From: CAVVTR01 sp963751245
Lineage (GTDB): Bacteria > Acidobacteriota > Thermoanaerobaculia > Thermoanaerobaculales > Thermoanaerobaculaceae
Assembly: GCA_963751245.1 (NCBI GenBank)
Contig: CAVVTR010000012.1
Coordinates: forward strand, 62,001 to 126,000
Direction: 5' to 3'
Length of the DNA: 64,000 nt
Shown: in pieces, positions 10,236 through 18,238 of the stretch
How the letters are laid out: each line of letters opens with the position of its first letter
How positions within the stretch are numbered: the first letter of the stretch is position 1
The notes under the pieces: generated by a model
Database searches by the model: none
Told to the model about the DNA's origin: nothing
Seen by the model: the letters and a program-made list of their open reading frames with translations, nothing else
Position numbers and translations under genes: made by a program

Positions 10236-10724
10236 TCACCACCCGTCGAGACGCTCGCAGGGCTGAGCCAGCGGGTCCAGCGCTGCGGCGAGCTCCGCTG
10301 CGGTGCGCTGCAGTCGGGGGTGGCGCCACCGCGGCGCGGCCTCGGCGGCGGGGAGCAGCGCGAAGCGCCGCTCGGCCAGGCGGGGGTGAGGAAGGGCGAG
10401 CGGCGCCGACTCCATGACCAGCGGGCCCGCGGCGAGCAGGTCGAGATCGATGCGGCGCGGGCCCCAGCGAGCCTCGGCGCCGCGGTCGCGGCCCAGCCGT
10501 GCCTCCAGCAGCTGGCACAGCGCCAGCGCCTGCAGGGGATGGACGTCGGCGTCGAGGAGCAGCGCCGCGTTCAGGAAGTCCGGCTGGTCGGGCCCCACCG
10601 GGGCGCTGCGCCACAGTCCTGAGGCCGCCAGCGGGCGGAAGCGGGCCTCCAGGGCGAGCCGGGCCGCGGCGAAGGCCGCGACGACGTCGCCGAGGTTGCC
10701 TCCCAGGCCGACGAGGAGCTCCAC
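10236..10724 (-). CDS. folK: 2-amino-4-hydroxy-6-hydroxymethyldihydropteridine pyrophosphokinase
   Basis: Transfers pyrophosphate from ATP to hydroxymethyl-dihydropterin in folate synthesis. 162 residues, a typical length. N-terminal GLGGNLGD motif, the conserved FLNAAL segment, and the signature RWGPRRIDLDLL near residues 85-97 with the metal-binding DxD; then LPHPRLAERRF, which closes the active site. GTG start at 10724. It is the last gene of a minus-strand run after the P-loop kinase, separated by 40 bases. No other folate genes are in view. Confidence 0.95.
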   Translation of the reverse strand: MELLVGLGGNLGDVVAAFAAARLALEARFRPLAASGLWRSAPVGPDQPDFLNAALLLDADVHPLQALALCQLLEARLGRDRGAEARWGPRRIDLDLLAAGPLVMESAPLALPHPRLAERRFALLPAAEAAPRWRHPRLQRTAAELAAALDPLAQPCERLDGW

Positions 10725-10764
10725 CGGGCGAGTGTGCCACCCCGCGGCGCCCCGGGCAACGGCC

Positions 10765-11331
10765 TCAGCGGTCCTCCTCCTCGGGGAACAGCAGCGGCAT
10801 CGGCTCCACGAGGGGCTCGAGGCGGGCCATCACCGTCTCGCCCCAGCGGTCCTGGTTCGCGGGGTCGAGGCGGAGGGGCTCGAGGCCGCGGGAGACGAGC
10901 TGGCGCTCCAGGATGTCCTCGATGACCCGCTGGAACGCCACGTCGGTGTCCCGTACCCCGTCGAAGTGCAGGGAGGTCCAGATCGGCACCTTGACCAGCA
11001 GGGCGTAGGTGCCGATCCAGTGGTCGACGAAAGGCTCCCAGGCCGGCTGCGGTCCCGCCGCGTGCAGCAGGTAGCAGTAGTTGTCCAGCACCGACCGGTC
11101 GCACAGCACGATCGGGTGGCGCATCTCGGCCTCGAGCTCCCAGGCCGCCTGGGTGTGCAGGATCCACGACTGGGCCGCCAGGCTGGTCGCCCGGTTGATG
11201 GGGAGGGGGCAGCGGCGCGCGACCTCGCGGACCAGCTCGACGTCCACGTCGCGGCGCTTGAGCCGGGCGGCCAGGTCGTAGCACAGGGTGGTCTTGCCGA
11301 CGCCGTGCGTGCCGATCAGCGCGACCTTCAC
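10765..11331 (-). CDS. P-loop AAA/nucleoside-kinase-like ATPase
   Basis: 188-residue P-loop protein with Walker A GTHGVGKTT (residues 7-15), an LVREVAR strand after the first helix and CDRSVLDN near 95, the layout of the AAA_28/NadR-type nucleotide kinase group. It would phosphorylate a nucleoside or nucleotide-like small molecule, but the substrate cannot be inferred. GTG start overlapping the kinase gene stop (GTGA), so it is translationally coupled to a signalling kinase. An alternative is a regulatory GTPase-like ATPase; the DRS motif favours kinase chemistry. Confidence 0.65.
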   Translation of the reverse strand: MKVALIGTHGVGKTTLCYDLAARLKRRDVDVELVREVARRCPLPINRATSLAAQSWILHTQAAWELEAEMRHPIVLCDRSVLDNYCYLLHAAGPQPAWEPFVDHWIGTYALLVKVPIWTSLHFDGVRDTDVAFQRVIEDILERQLVSRGLEPLRLDPANQDRWGETVMARLEPLVEPMPLLFPEEEDR

Positions 11332-13823
11332 GAGCCGGCGCTCCCGGACAGGGCGTCGAGGGCGGCGAGGAGGGCGGCGCCGTTGGCTGGGCGCCGCCGG
11401 GGCTCCTTCTCCAGGCACTGCTGGATCAGGTGGCCCAGCCCCGGTTCCAGGCGGGGGTTGAGTCCCTGCGGGTCGGGCGGGGGGAGCTCCAGGTGGGCGC
11501 GGAGGACGTTTCCGGAGGAGAACGGGAGGGAGCCCGTGGCCATCTGGAAGAACGTCACTCCCAAGGAGTAGACGTCGGAGCGCTCGCCGGGCTCCTCCCC
11601 GAGAATCTGCTCCGGCGACATGTAGTAGGGCGTCCCTGTGACGCCGGAGCCGGTGATCTCGAGGTCGTCCAGGCGCCGCGCGATGCCGAAGTCGAGGATC
11701 TTCACCTGCCGCCTCTCGGCGAGCACCATGTTCGAGGGCTTGAGGTCCCGGTGCACCACCTGGTGGGCGTGGGCGAAGCCGACGGCGTCGCAGATCTGCC
11801 GCATGAGGGACAGCAGGTTGCGGGCGATGAACTCCGGTTCGGAGCGTAGCAGCTGCGAGGTGGTGGGCCCGGCCACGTATTCCATGGAGATGAAGTAGGA
11901 GCCGAAGCCGCGGTCGAAGTCGTAGATGTGCACGATGCCGGGGTGGGAGAGCGCCGCCGCGGCCCGTGCCTCCCGCTCGAAGCGGCGCAGCGCCTCGGCC
12001 GACAGCTGCCGGGGCTCCAGTACCTTGATCGCCACCGTGCGGCCCAACCGGGTGTCGCGGGCGCGGTAGACGACGCCCATGCCGCCCCGTCCGAGCTCCT
12101 GCTCGAGGACGTAGCGGTCCGCCGACTCGTCCACCGCAGGAGCCGGGCCGCTGCTGGCCTGGGCCAGGTGGGCGGCGGCGCGGCGGGCGTCCTCCGCCCT
12201 GCGCTCCTCGGCGAGGCGGGCGAGCCGCCCCGCCGCGTCGCGGAACGCGTAGTCGAAGTCCACCACCCGTTGCAGGGCGGCCTCGGCGCCGCGCAGATCG
12301 CCCCGAGTCTCGAGGAGCTCGGCGAGCTGGCAGTGGGCCGCGAGGAGCTCGCGGGTCACCGGGATGCCCGCCGTGGCACGCTGGATGGCGCCCACGGCGG
12401 CGGTGGTCTCGCCCTGGCCGTGGAGCCAGGCCGCGAGCTGCTGGAGGGGCTGGACGAGGGTGGGAAACGTGCCTCCGAAGGCCGACAGCAGATCCCACGC
12501 TGCCCGCAGGTCGCCGCGGCGGAAGAGCAGCATGAAGCCCTCCTCCACCCGGCCGATCCGGGCCAGGAGCCGGGCCTGGTCGGCGACGAGGCCCGCCCGG
12601 CCGAGGCACTCGAGAGCGCGGCCGTAGTCGCCGCTCCGCTCGAAGCACACGGCCGCCTGGTGGAGGTCGCCGGCACGCTCCCAGGCGACGCCGGCCTCGC
12701 CCCAGTCGCCCAGCTCGGTGTACAGCGCCGCCGCGTCGCGAGGGTCGCCGTGCTCCAGGGACAACGCCGCCGCCTCGCGGGGCAGGCCGGCCTGCCGGTA
12801 GCGCTCGATCGCCTCAGCGTACCGTCCGAGGCGGGCGAGCGTCTCCGCCGCCTTGCCCAGCAGGCCGGCGGCCTCGTACTCCTCGGCGGCGAGGTCCAAC
12901 TGGCCCGACTCCGCGAGCTGCGCGGCGCGCAGCGTCGCCGCGCGGTCCTCACGACCGGCCAGGCGCAGCGCCTCGGCGGCGCGCAGGGTGTCGCCGGACC
13001 GCTCGAACATGCGGGCGGCGTCGAGGGGTTCGCCCACGGCCAGAAACAGGTCCCCGGCCTCCCGGTGGCGCCCGGTGGCGCGGGCCACCCGCGCCGCGAG
13101 GGGCAGCCTCCGGGCCTCCCGGGCGGCGCGCAGAGCGATGTCGGCGAAGGCCGGGGTGAGGCGCCCGCCCTGCATCGCCAGCTCCACGGCCGTGACCGCC
13201 CGGCGGGCGTCGCCGGCGCGCAGGAACGGCTCCACGGCCAGCTCGGGCGCCCCGCTCTCCACGGTGTGCTGCGCGAAGTGGAGGGCCGCCATGCGGGCCT
13301 GGGACTCGAGGCCCAGGCGGCTGTACAGCTGGGCGGCGGTGGCCAGCGCCGTGCCGCCCTCGCGCTCGAAGAGCTCCGCCGCGCGGCGGAGGTTGCCGCG
13401 GCTGCGGGCGAGCTCGGCGGCACGCCCCCAGGCGCGGGCCCGCAGGAAGGCGCGAAGAGCCCTGCGCTGGCGGCCGGCCTGGAGCCAGAACTCGCCCGCC
13501 GCGAGGTGGTCGCCCCGGCTCGCCGCACGGCGGGCGAGGGCGCCGGAGCTGCCCGCCCGCGGGGCGAAGAGCCCGGCGGCGGCGAGGAGGAGCAGGAGGA
13601 CGACGAGGTGGCCGGAGACCATCACCGCCGTGGACCGGGGCCACAGCAGCAGCAACGGGAGTGTCTCCGACGGCGGGTTCACGTTGGCCAGGGGCAGGAC
13701 CCACCAGAGGTCGAGCCACAGGAGCAACGCCCCCGCCGTGGACAGGGCCAGGGACCGTCCCCGCCGGGAGACGGCGAGCATCACTGGGACGGCGAGGACG
13801 ACGGATGCGGCGTGCAACGGCAC
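11328..13823 (-). CDS. Membrane-anchored TPR protein with C-terminal Ser/Thr kinase domain
   Basis: 831 residues. Two or three hydrophobic N-terminal segments (within about residues 1-80) anchor it in the membrane. A long Ala-rich TPR-like solenoid follows (about 85-560, many AGD..A...ER..GD repeats). A complete Hanks-type kinase domain closes the protein (about 569-826) with GRGGMG, AIK, HRDLKPSN near 690, DFG near 711 and a GTPYYMSPEQ activation segment. All catalytic residues are present, so it should be active. Bacterial kinases usually carry the kinase first and the sensor after it, so the order is reversed here. GTG start; TAGAAT lies six bases upstream, consistent with a leaderless transcript. 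Its targets are unknown. Confidence 0.88.
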   Translation of the reverse strand: MPLHAASVVLAVPVMLAVSRRGRSLALSTAGALLLWLDLWWVLPLANVNPPSETLPLLLLWPRSTAVMVSGHLVVLLLLLAAAGLFAPRAGSSGALARRAASRGDHLAAGEFWLQAGRQRRALRAFLRARAWGRAAELARSRGNLRRAAELFEREGGTALATAAQLYSRLGLESQARMAALHFAQHTVESGAPELAVEPFLRAGDARRAVTAVELAMQGGRLTPAFADIALRAAREARRLPLAARVARATGRHREAGDLFLAVGEPLDAARMFERSGDTLRAAEALRLAGREDRAATLRAAQLAESGQLDLAAEEYEAAGLLGKAAETLARLGRYAEAIERYRQAGLPREAAALSLEHGDPRDAAALYTELGDWGEAGVAWERAGDLHQAAVCFERSGDYGRALECLGRAGLVADQARLLARIGRVEEGFMLLFRRGDLRAAWDLLSAFGGTFPTLVQPLQQLAAWLHGQGETTAAVGAIQRATAGIPVTRELLAAHCQLAELLETRGDLRGAEAALQRVVDFDYAFRDAAGRLARLAEERRAEDARRAAAHLAQASSGPAPAVDESADRYVLEQELGRGGMGVVYRARDTRLGRTVAIKVLEPRQLSAEALRRFEREARAAAALSHPGIVHIYDFDRGFGSYFISMEYVAGPTTSQLLRSEPEFIARNLLSLMRQICDAVGFAHAHQVVHRDLKPSNMVLAERRQVKILDFGIARRLDDLEITGSGVTGTPYYMSPEQILGEEPGERSDVYSLGVTFFQMATGSLPFSSGNVLRAHLELPPPDPQGLNPRLEPGLGHLIQQCLEKEPRRRPANGAALLAALDALSGSAGS

Positions 13824-13829
13824 CGGATC

Positions 13830-13835
13830 ATTCTA
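13830..13835 (-). promoter_or_regulatory. -10 element for the TPR-kinase gene (leaderless geometry)
   Basis: On the minus strand TAGAAT ends six bases before the GTG start at 13823. A transcript starting at the usual distance would begin at or next to the start codon. No clear -35 is seen. Confidence 0.45.
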
Positions 13836-13887
13836 CCCTTGGATTCCCCGCGGCACCGGCCGGATCCGGTCCGCCCCCCTGGGGGGG

Positions 13888-13916
13888 TTGAAACTTTATA
13901 TCGTTTCGCTCATATT
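13888..13916 (+). promoter_or_regulatory. Sigma70-type promoter of the dnaJ gene
   Basis: TTGAAA (13888-13893), 17-base spacer, CATATT (13911-13916). The stretch is strikingly A+T-rich against its surroundings. The predicted start near 13923 leaves a leader of roughly 27 bases before the ATG at 13951. The -35 also resembles a heat-shock type CTTGAAA, but no matching heat-shock -10 is present. Confidence 0.6.
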
Positions 13917-13950
13917 TTGTGATGGCGGCTGCTGCCGCCCGAGGATCAGG

Positions 13951-14940
13951 ATGGCCGACTACTACGAGACCCTGGGGGTGTCCCGCGACGCCACCCCAGA
14001 CGAGATCAAGAAGGCGTACCGCAAGCTGGCGCGCCGCTACCACCCCGACGTCAACCCGGGGAACGCCGATGCGGAGAAGCAGTTCCGTGAGATCCAGGAG
14101 GCCTACGCGGTGCTCTCGGACGTCGACAAACGGGCGCAGTACGACCAGTTCGGCTCGGTCAACGGGGGTGCTGACCAGGCGGCGTGGTGGTCCCACGCGC
14201 GCAGGGGGGCCGGACCCGCCGGGGGGGGCTTCGACTTCTCGGGCGGCGGCTTCGGGGGCTTCACGGACCTCGGCGACATGTTCTCGGAGATCTTCCGCGG
14301 CGTCCGCGGGCAGCATCCGGGCGAGCGTCCCGCGGCGCCGGTGGAGGCCGCGGTGGAGCTCGACTTCGCCGAGGCCGTGCGGGGCGCCACCGTCGTGGTC
14401 CCGGTGCGCAGTGAGGTCTCCTGCTCCCAGTGCGGCGGGAGCGGGCGGAGCGGCGGAGGTGTGTGCCCCCGCTGCCACGGCAGCGGTGTGCTGGTGCGCA
14501 CCGACCGGCTGCGGGTCCGCATCCCGGCCGGGGTGGGCGACGGCGACCACGTGCGCGCCTCCCACCGCCAGGGCTCCCGGCAGGTCTCGGTGGCCGTCCA
14601 CGTGCGTCCGCACCGCTTCTTCGAGCGCCGGGGCAACGACATCCACACGGTCGTGCCGGTGACCTTCGCCGAGGCGTACCTGGGTGCCGAGGTGGAGGTG
14701 GGCACCATCCACGGCCCGGTGCGCGTGAAGATCCCGGCGGGTACCCAGTCGGGGCAGCGCTTCAGGCTGCGGGGCAAGGGCGTCAGGAGCGTGCGCACGG
14801 GGGCCAACGGCGACCACTTCTACACCGTGCAGGTGACGGTGCCGCGCGTGGTCTCGCCGGCGGGGCAGGACGCCGCCCGCCGCGTCGCCGACCTCTACAG
14901 CGGCGACCCCCGCGCGGGGCTGCCCCGCTCCCTCGATTGA
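13951..14940 (+). CDS. DnaJ/Hsp40 co-chaperone with a half zinc finger
   Basis: Stimulates the ATPase of DnaK and delivers unfolded clients. 329 residues: J domain (1-70) with the essential HPD at 31-33, a Gly/Phe-rich linker (about 75-125), then a C-terminal client-binding domain (about 180-315). The zinc finger is reduced: only two CxxCxGxG units are present (C158/C161 and C172/C175) where full DnaJ has four. It therefore lies between type I DnaJ and zinc-free CbpA. No dnaK or grpE is adjacent. The ATG at 13951 has AGGA upstream and begins the canonical MADYYETLGV; longer upstream readings cross the promoter and are rejected. Confidence 0.92.
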   Translation: MADYYETLGVSRDATPDEIKKAYRKLARRYHPDVNPGNADAEKQFREIQEAYAVLSDVDKRAQYDQFGSVNGGADQAAWWSHARRGAGPAGGGFDFSGGGFGGFTDLGDMFSEIFRGVRGQHPGERPAAPVEAAVELDFAEAVRGATVVVPVRSEVSCSQCGGSGRSGGGVCPRCHGSGVLVRTDRLRVRIPAGVGDGDHVRASHRQGSRQVSVAVHVRPHRFFERRGNDIHTVVPVTFAEAYLGAEVEVGTIHGPVRVKIPAGTQSGQRFRLRGKGVRSVRTGANGDHFYTVQVTVPRVVSPAGQDAARRVADLYSGDPRAGLPRSLD

Positions 14941-14956
14941 GGGCGCGACAAAGCAG

Positions 14957-14980
14957 AAGAGCGGCCGCGAGGCCGCTCTT
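14957..14980. terminator. Bidirectional hairpin between convergent genes
   Basis: A perfect 10-bp inverted repeat, AAGAGCGGCC / GGCCGCTCTT, with a GCGA loop, lies between the dnaJ stop and the convergent minus-strand gene. The flanking A- and T-rich ends of the stem could serve either direction, more convincingly for the minus strand. Confidence 0.65.
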
Positions 14981-15005
14981 CGTGGACTCTCCCGGAAACG
15001 CAGTT

Positions 15006-16016
15006 CTAGCGCGCCAGGCTCTCGACCAGGGGAATCGCCTGGTCCATGGTGAGGTCCGGCTTGACCTCGAGGGTGCGGACCGCCGTCCAGCCGCCCCGAC
15101 CCGCCAGCGTGTACTCCAGGTGGCCGTCACGGACCTTGTAGAGCACCGGGTTGAGGTCGGGTCCGACCACGGCGCGGGCGCTGGCCATGCGGAAGTCCAG
15201 CGGCGACGGGTAGCTCTTGCGCACGCCGAAGACGGGCCGGTGCCGGCCGCGCTGGCCGATGACGGTGCCACCCTCGTCGGGGATCCGGTCGAGAACGAAG
15301 CGGATCTCAAGCATGTTCACGGTGCAGGAGCCGGCCGAGGCGTAGAAGGCCAGGGCGCGGGAGATGTCGGGCTGCGACGCGAACAGGGGGTGGTCCAGGA
15401 CATCCGCGGGAGTGGGCGCATCGCACGCCAGCCCGACGGAGCCCAGACCCTCGAGGACCGTCCGGGTCAGCGGCGCGGGCTCCTCGTCGGTGGCGGTGAG
15501 ACGGAGCACGGCGAGGCGCGCCTGCTGGCCCTCCCCCTGCCCCTGCCACCACAGCGCCGACAGGAAGCTGTCCCGCACCGTGACCGTGGACTCGGGGTCG
15601 GCGGGGTCGGCCTCCTGGGAGGCGGCCTGGGTCATCTCGATGACGGGGTTGCGGGGGTTGCCCTGGACATCGTCGGAGAGAACGTCGATGCGCTCCCAGG
15701 TGCCCTCGGACCACACCGCCAGCATGATGTCCGAGTACCCCTCCGACCAGTTGCGCTGCCACACCAAGGCCACCTTGCCGGAGACCTCGTCGGCGGCGAC
15801 CTGGATCTCCGTGTCGCTGCTTCCGCCCACGCCCAGGGTGAAGGGAATGGTCTGCCGTACGATCTCCTCGCCGGCCTGCTCGCCGGTGAGCACGAGCCCG
15901 TCGGGGGAGGAGGCCCCCTTCCACAGGATGCCGTTGCGGGCCAGGTAGTACGGGCCCGCGGCCAGGACCGCGCTGGCGGCGAGGAAGACGGCGGCGGCGA
16001 TGACGAAGCGTCGCAT
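15006..16016 (-). CDS. Exported protein of unknown function
   Basis: 336 residues with a clear N-terminal signal sequence: MRRF, then a hydrophobic core to about residue 22, with possible cleavage after VLAAG. The mature part is predominantly beta-like, with a repeated pattern of polar strands (for example VALVWQRNWSEGY near 75), and resembles no enzyme family I recognise. Two Cys (in LACDAP and GSCTV) may form a disulphide. It is the third gene of an operon with an XRE regulator and a TPR protein (gap of eight bases to the TPR stop), so its expression is probably controlled by them. Confidence 0.7.
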   Translation of the reverse strand: MRRFVIAAAVFLAASAVLAAGPYYLARNGILWKGASSPDGLVLTGEQAGEEIVRQTIPFTLGVGGSSDTEIQVAADEVSGKVALVWQRNWSEGYSDIMLAVWSEGTWERIDVLSDDVQGNPRNPVIEMTQAASQEADPADPESTVTVRDSFLSALWWQGQGEGQQARLAVLRLTATDEEPAPLTRTVLEGLGSVGLACDAPTPADVLDHPLFASQPDISRALAFYASAGSCTVNMLEIRFVLDRIPDEGGTVIGQRGRHRPVFGVRKSYPSPLDFRMASARAVVGPDLNPVLYKVRDGHLEYTLAGRGGWTAVRTLEVKPDLTMDQAIPLVESLAR

Positions 16017-16024
16017 GGCGGGCC

Positions 16025-16924
16025 TCACACCTTCAGGTTGATGACTTCGCGGACGTTGAACGCCTGCATGAAGGACTTCATGCCGCGCAGGTCGGGGTAG
16101 TGGGCGGCCAGCCGGTCGAGGTAGGCGTCGGCCTCCTCGTCGCCGCCCGAGTCCATGGCGGCGTCGGCGAGCAGCATCAGCGTGTTGCGCTCGATGGCCG
16201 CGAGGCCGAACTCCCCGGCCAGGGTCAGGGCCTTCTCGCCGAAGGCGGCGGCCTCGTCGAGCCGCCCTTCCTGGAGCTCGCCGTAGCACAGGTCCTGGTA
16301 CACCTCGGCGAGGAGGTGGCGGCTTCCGGCGGCCTCGATCGTCGCCGCCGCGTCCCGGCAAAGCTCGAGGCCTTCCCGGGCGGAGCCCACGCACATCAGA
16401 CAGTAGCCGAGGTTGTCGCGGGTCATCGCGTTGGCCACGGGATCCAGCGACACGGCCTCCGCGTCCATGCGAAGGGCCTCCTGGAAGCGCTCCGTCGCCT
16501 CGGAGAAGTGAGAGTCTCTGAGAGCCAGGACGCCGTGCTGGTTGGCCGAAGCGGCGAGCGCCCGCGCATCGCCGGACGCGCTGGCCAGCGCGCTGGCTCT
16601 CCGGGCGTAGGCGAGGGCCCGGCCGATATTCTGCTCCATCTCGTAGGCCTGTGCCGTGTAGTAGGCGGCCATCCACGCCGTGAACGGATCGCTGGACCGC
16701 ATCAGGACGTGCTTGAGCTCGCTGACGGCGCCGTCGAGGCGATCGAGCTCGACGAGGACGACACAGCGGTTACAGAACGCCCGGTCGGCGAGCTCGCGGT
16801 CGCCGTGCCGCCGCGCCTCGTCCTCGGCGGCCTCGAACAGCCGCAACGAGCGGTGCAGACGGCTCGCCGCGTACGCCCGCTGGCCGAGGGCGGTCAGGCG
16901 CAGGTACCGGTTGGAGGGGCTCAT
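16025..16924 (-). CDS. TPR-repeat protein
   Basis: 299 residues without signal peptide or membrane segment, so probably cytoplasmic. It is made almost entirely of TPR-like helix pairs, recognisable by repeated A..A...A...GD/AL patterns (ARRHGDRELADRAF near 40, ASASGDARALAAS near 110, ATERFQEALR near 145). No catalytic domain. It lies 22 bases after the XRE gene stop and eight bases before the exported-protein gene. The neighbours suggest a protein- or peptide-binding regulator working with the XRE protein, but that is inference. Confidence 0.75.
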   Translation of the reverse strand: MSPSNRYLRLTALGQRAYAASRLHRSLRLFEAAEDEARRHGDRELADRAFCNRCVVLVELDRLDGAVSELKHVLMRSSDPFTAWMAAYYTAQAYEMEQNIGRALAYARRASALASASGDARALAASANQHGVLALRDSHFSEATERFQEALRMDAEAVSLDPVANAMTRDNLGYCLMCVGSAREGLELCRDAAATIEAAGSRHLLAEVYQDLCYGELQEGRLDEAAAFGEKALTLAGEFGLAAIERNTLMLLADAAMDSGGDEEADAYLDRLAAHYPDLRGMKSFMQAFNVREVINLKV

Positions 16925-16946
16925 GGTGGTGTTGGCTCCCGGTCCG

Positions 16947-17294
16947 TTATTCGCGTCCCAGCTTGAAGTCCACGAAGTCGACGACCTCCTGCTGACTCTC
17001 CCGCGACAAAGAACGGAAAGATTGTAGCAGCTTTGCCTCGCGCGAAGTCAAGCCGCGCTGCTCCACCAGGTCGCCGAAGAACTCGCCGAGGGACAGCTCC
17101 AGCACTTGAAGGAGGCGAAAGAGGACGTCCAGGGAGACGCGGTACTCGCCCTTCTCCATCCGCGACAGGTCCGACTGCTGGATGCCAATCTGGCGTGCCA
17201 GCTCGGTTTGCGTGAGCCGGCGTTCCAGCCGGTACCGGCGGATGCGTTGTCCGACCGCCATAGTCGGACGCAGAGAGCGGTCCGTTCGCGCCAT
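16947..17294 (-). CDS. XRE-family HTH transcriptional regulator
   Basis: DNA-binding repressor/activator of the Cro/C1 type. From the ATG at 17294 it has 115 residues; the HTH spans about 14-70 (GQRIRRYRLERRLTQ, then QSDLSRMEKGEY), followed by a short helical tail ending in LGRE. The ATG at 17294 has AAGGTGG just upstream; an internal ATG at 17261 would give 104 residues and still keep the HTH. An upstream extension to 17378 would overlap the -35 element and is rejected. Its promoter overlaps a palindrome, so autoregulation is likely. It heads an operon with the TPR and exported proteins. Confidence 0.85.
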   Translation of the reverse strand: MARTDRSLRPTMAVGQRIRRYRLERRLTQTELARQIGIQQSDLSRMEKGEYRVSLDVLFRLLQVLELSLGEFFGDLVEQRGLTSREAKLLQSFRSLSRESQQEVVDFVDFKLGRE

Positions 17295-17347
17295 CGCCAC
17301 CTTGTTGGCCCGGGCGAGTTGGTGTACCGTCACCGGGCTCGATGCAC

Positions 17348-17366
17348 TTATGCTACGAGCGCATAA
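17348..17366. promoter_or_regulatory. Palindromic operator between divergent promoters
   Basis: Perfect inverted repeat TTATGC-N7-GCATAA (17348-17366). It covers the -10 of the minus-strand XRE promoter and also contains CATAAT, a plausible -10 for the plus-strand permease gene. This is where an autoregulatory XRE dimer would bind. Confidence 0.6.
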
Positions 17367-17378
17367 TGGGGATGTCAA
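17350..17378 (-). promoter_or_regulatory. Sigma70 promoter of the XRE operon
   Basis: On the minus strand: TTGACA (17378-17373), 17-base spacer, TAGCAT (17355-17350). Predicted start near 17343, giving a leader of about 50 bases to the ATG at 17294. A near-consensus promoter. Confidence 0.75.
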
Positions 17379-17407
17379 GGTCGAGTCATGTGAGAGGGAT
17401 CCTTGCA

Positions 17408-18190
17408 GTGATCACGCCGTTGTGGCATTGGCGCCACCTCGTGGTGGCGTTCGCCCGGAGGGAGTTCCGGGCCCGCTACGCCGGGTCGGTCCTGGGCGCC
17501 GCGTGGGCGTTCCTCGAGCCCGCGGTGCAGTTCGGGCTCTACCTGCTGGTATTCTCCTACTTTCTTGGCATGAGACTTGAAGGACGCGGCAGCGTGGGTT
17601 CGTTCGGCTTCTACCTCGTGGGCGGCATGATCCCGTACCTGGCGATCCAGGAGTCGCTGGTGCGGGCGGCGGGCCTCGCCCGGGCCAACGCGCCGGTGGT
17701 GCGGCACGTCAGCGTGCCCCTCGAGGCGCTCCTGGCGGGCACCCTGCTCTCGGTGTTCGTCCGCCACGCCCTGGCGTTCGCCCTGGTCCTCGCCGTCGCC
17801 GCGGTCTCCGGTGCCCTGGTGCTCGCTCAGCTGCCCTGGCTGGCCGTGGGCGTGGTGGTGCTGGTGGTCGGCACCTACGGGCTCGCGCTGCTGCTGGTGC
17901 CGGCTGGTGCCTTCCTGCCTGACCTGGTGCAGGTGGTCACCACCGTCACCACCGTGCTGTTCTTCGTCACCCCCATCGTCTACCCGCCGTCGGCGCTGCC
18001 CGCGGCGGCGCGCCCCTGGGTCCTCGCCAATCCCCTCGTCGCCCTGCTCGACACTTTCCGCGCCGGCCTCGTGGGCCTGCCGGTGGACCCGCGCCGCGTG
18101 GCCGTCGCGGCGGGGACCGCCGTGCTGCTCACCGTGGCCGGGGCTGCCGTCTTCGGCCGGCGGGCCTCGGCGGCGAGGGACATCGTCTGA
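17408..18190 (+). CDS. ABC-2 type polysaccharide exporter permease (Wzm/TagG-like)
   Basis: Membrane subunit of an O-antigen/teichoic-acid type glycan exporter. 260 residues with about six membrane segments; the N-terminal amphipathic LVVAFARREFRARYAGSVLG segment is the family hallmark (RY..S.LG), and the C-terminal half contains FFVTPIVYPP as in Wzm. No ATPase is adjacent: the matching Wzt-type ATPase is at 30939, about 12.7 kb downstream. The GTG at 17408 has AGAGGG nine bases upstream; GTG 17390 and ATG 17372 in the same frame are possible but would encroach on the promoter/operator. Divergent from the XRE operon and perhaps controlled by the same palindrome. Confidence 0.85.
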   Translation: MITPLWHWRHLVVAFARREFRARYAGSVLGAAWAFLEPAVQFGLYLLVFSYFLGMRLEGRGSVGSFGFYLVGGMIPYLAIQESLVRAAGLARANAPVVRHVSVPLEALLAGTLLSVFVRHALAFALVLAVAAVSGALVLAQLPWLAVGVVVLVVGTYGLALLLVPAGAFLPDLVQVVTTVTTVLFFVTPIVYPPSALPAAARPWVLANPLVALLDTFRAGLVGLPVDPRRVAVAAGTAVLLTVAGAAVFGRRASAARDIV

Positions 18191-18210
18191 CCTATGGACT
18201 TCAAGGACAG

Positions 18211-18228
18211 ACAGACGACACCGTCTGT
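18211..18228 (+). promoter_or_regulatory. Hairpin just upstream of the FG-GAP gene start
   Basis: Perfect 7-bp inverted repeat ACAGACG-ACAC-CGTCTGT ending right before the GGAGG (18229-18233) of the next gene. It has no T tract, so it may shield or space the ribosome site rather than end transcription. Confidence 0.4.
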
Positions 18229-18238
18229 GGAGGCTGCA

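Noticed and set aside
12853..13950. Upstream extension of DnaJ
   Set aside because: It runs antisense through the kinase gene and across the TTGAAA/CATATT promoter; the MADYYETLGV start at 13951 is canonical.
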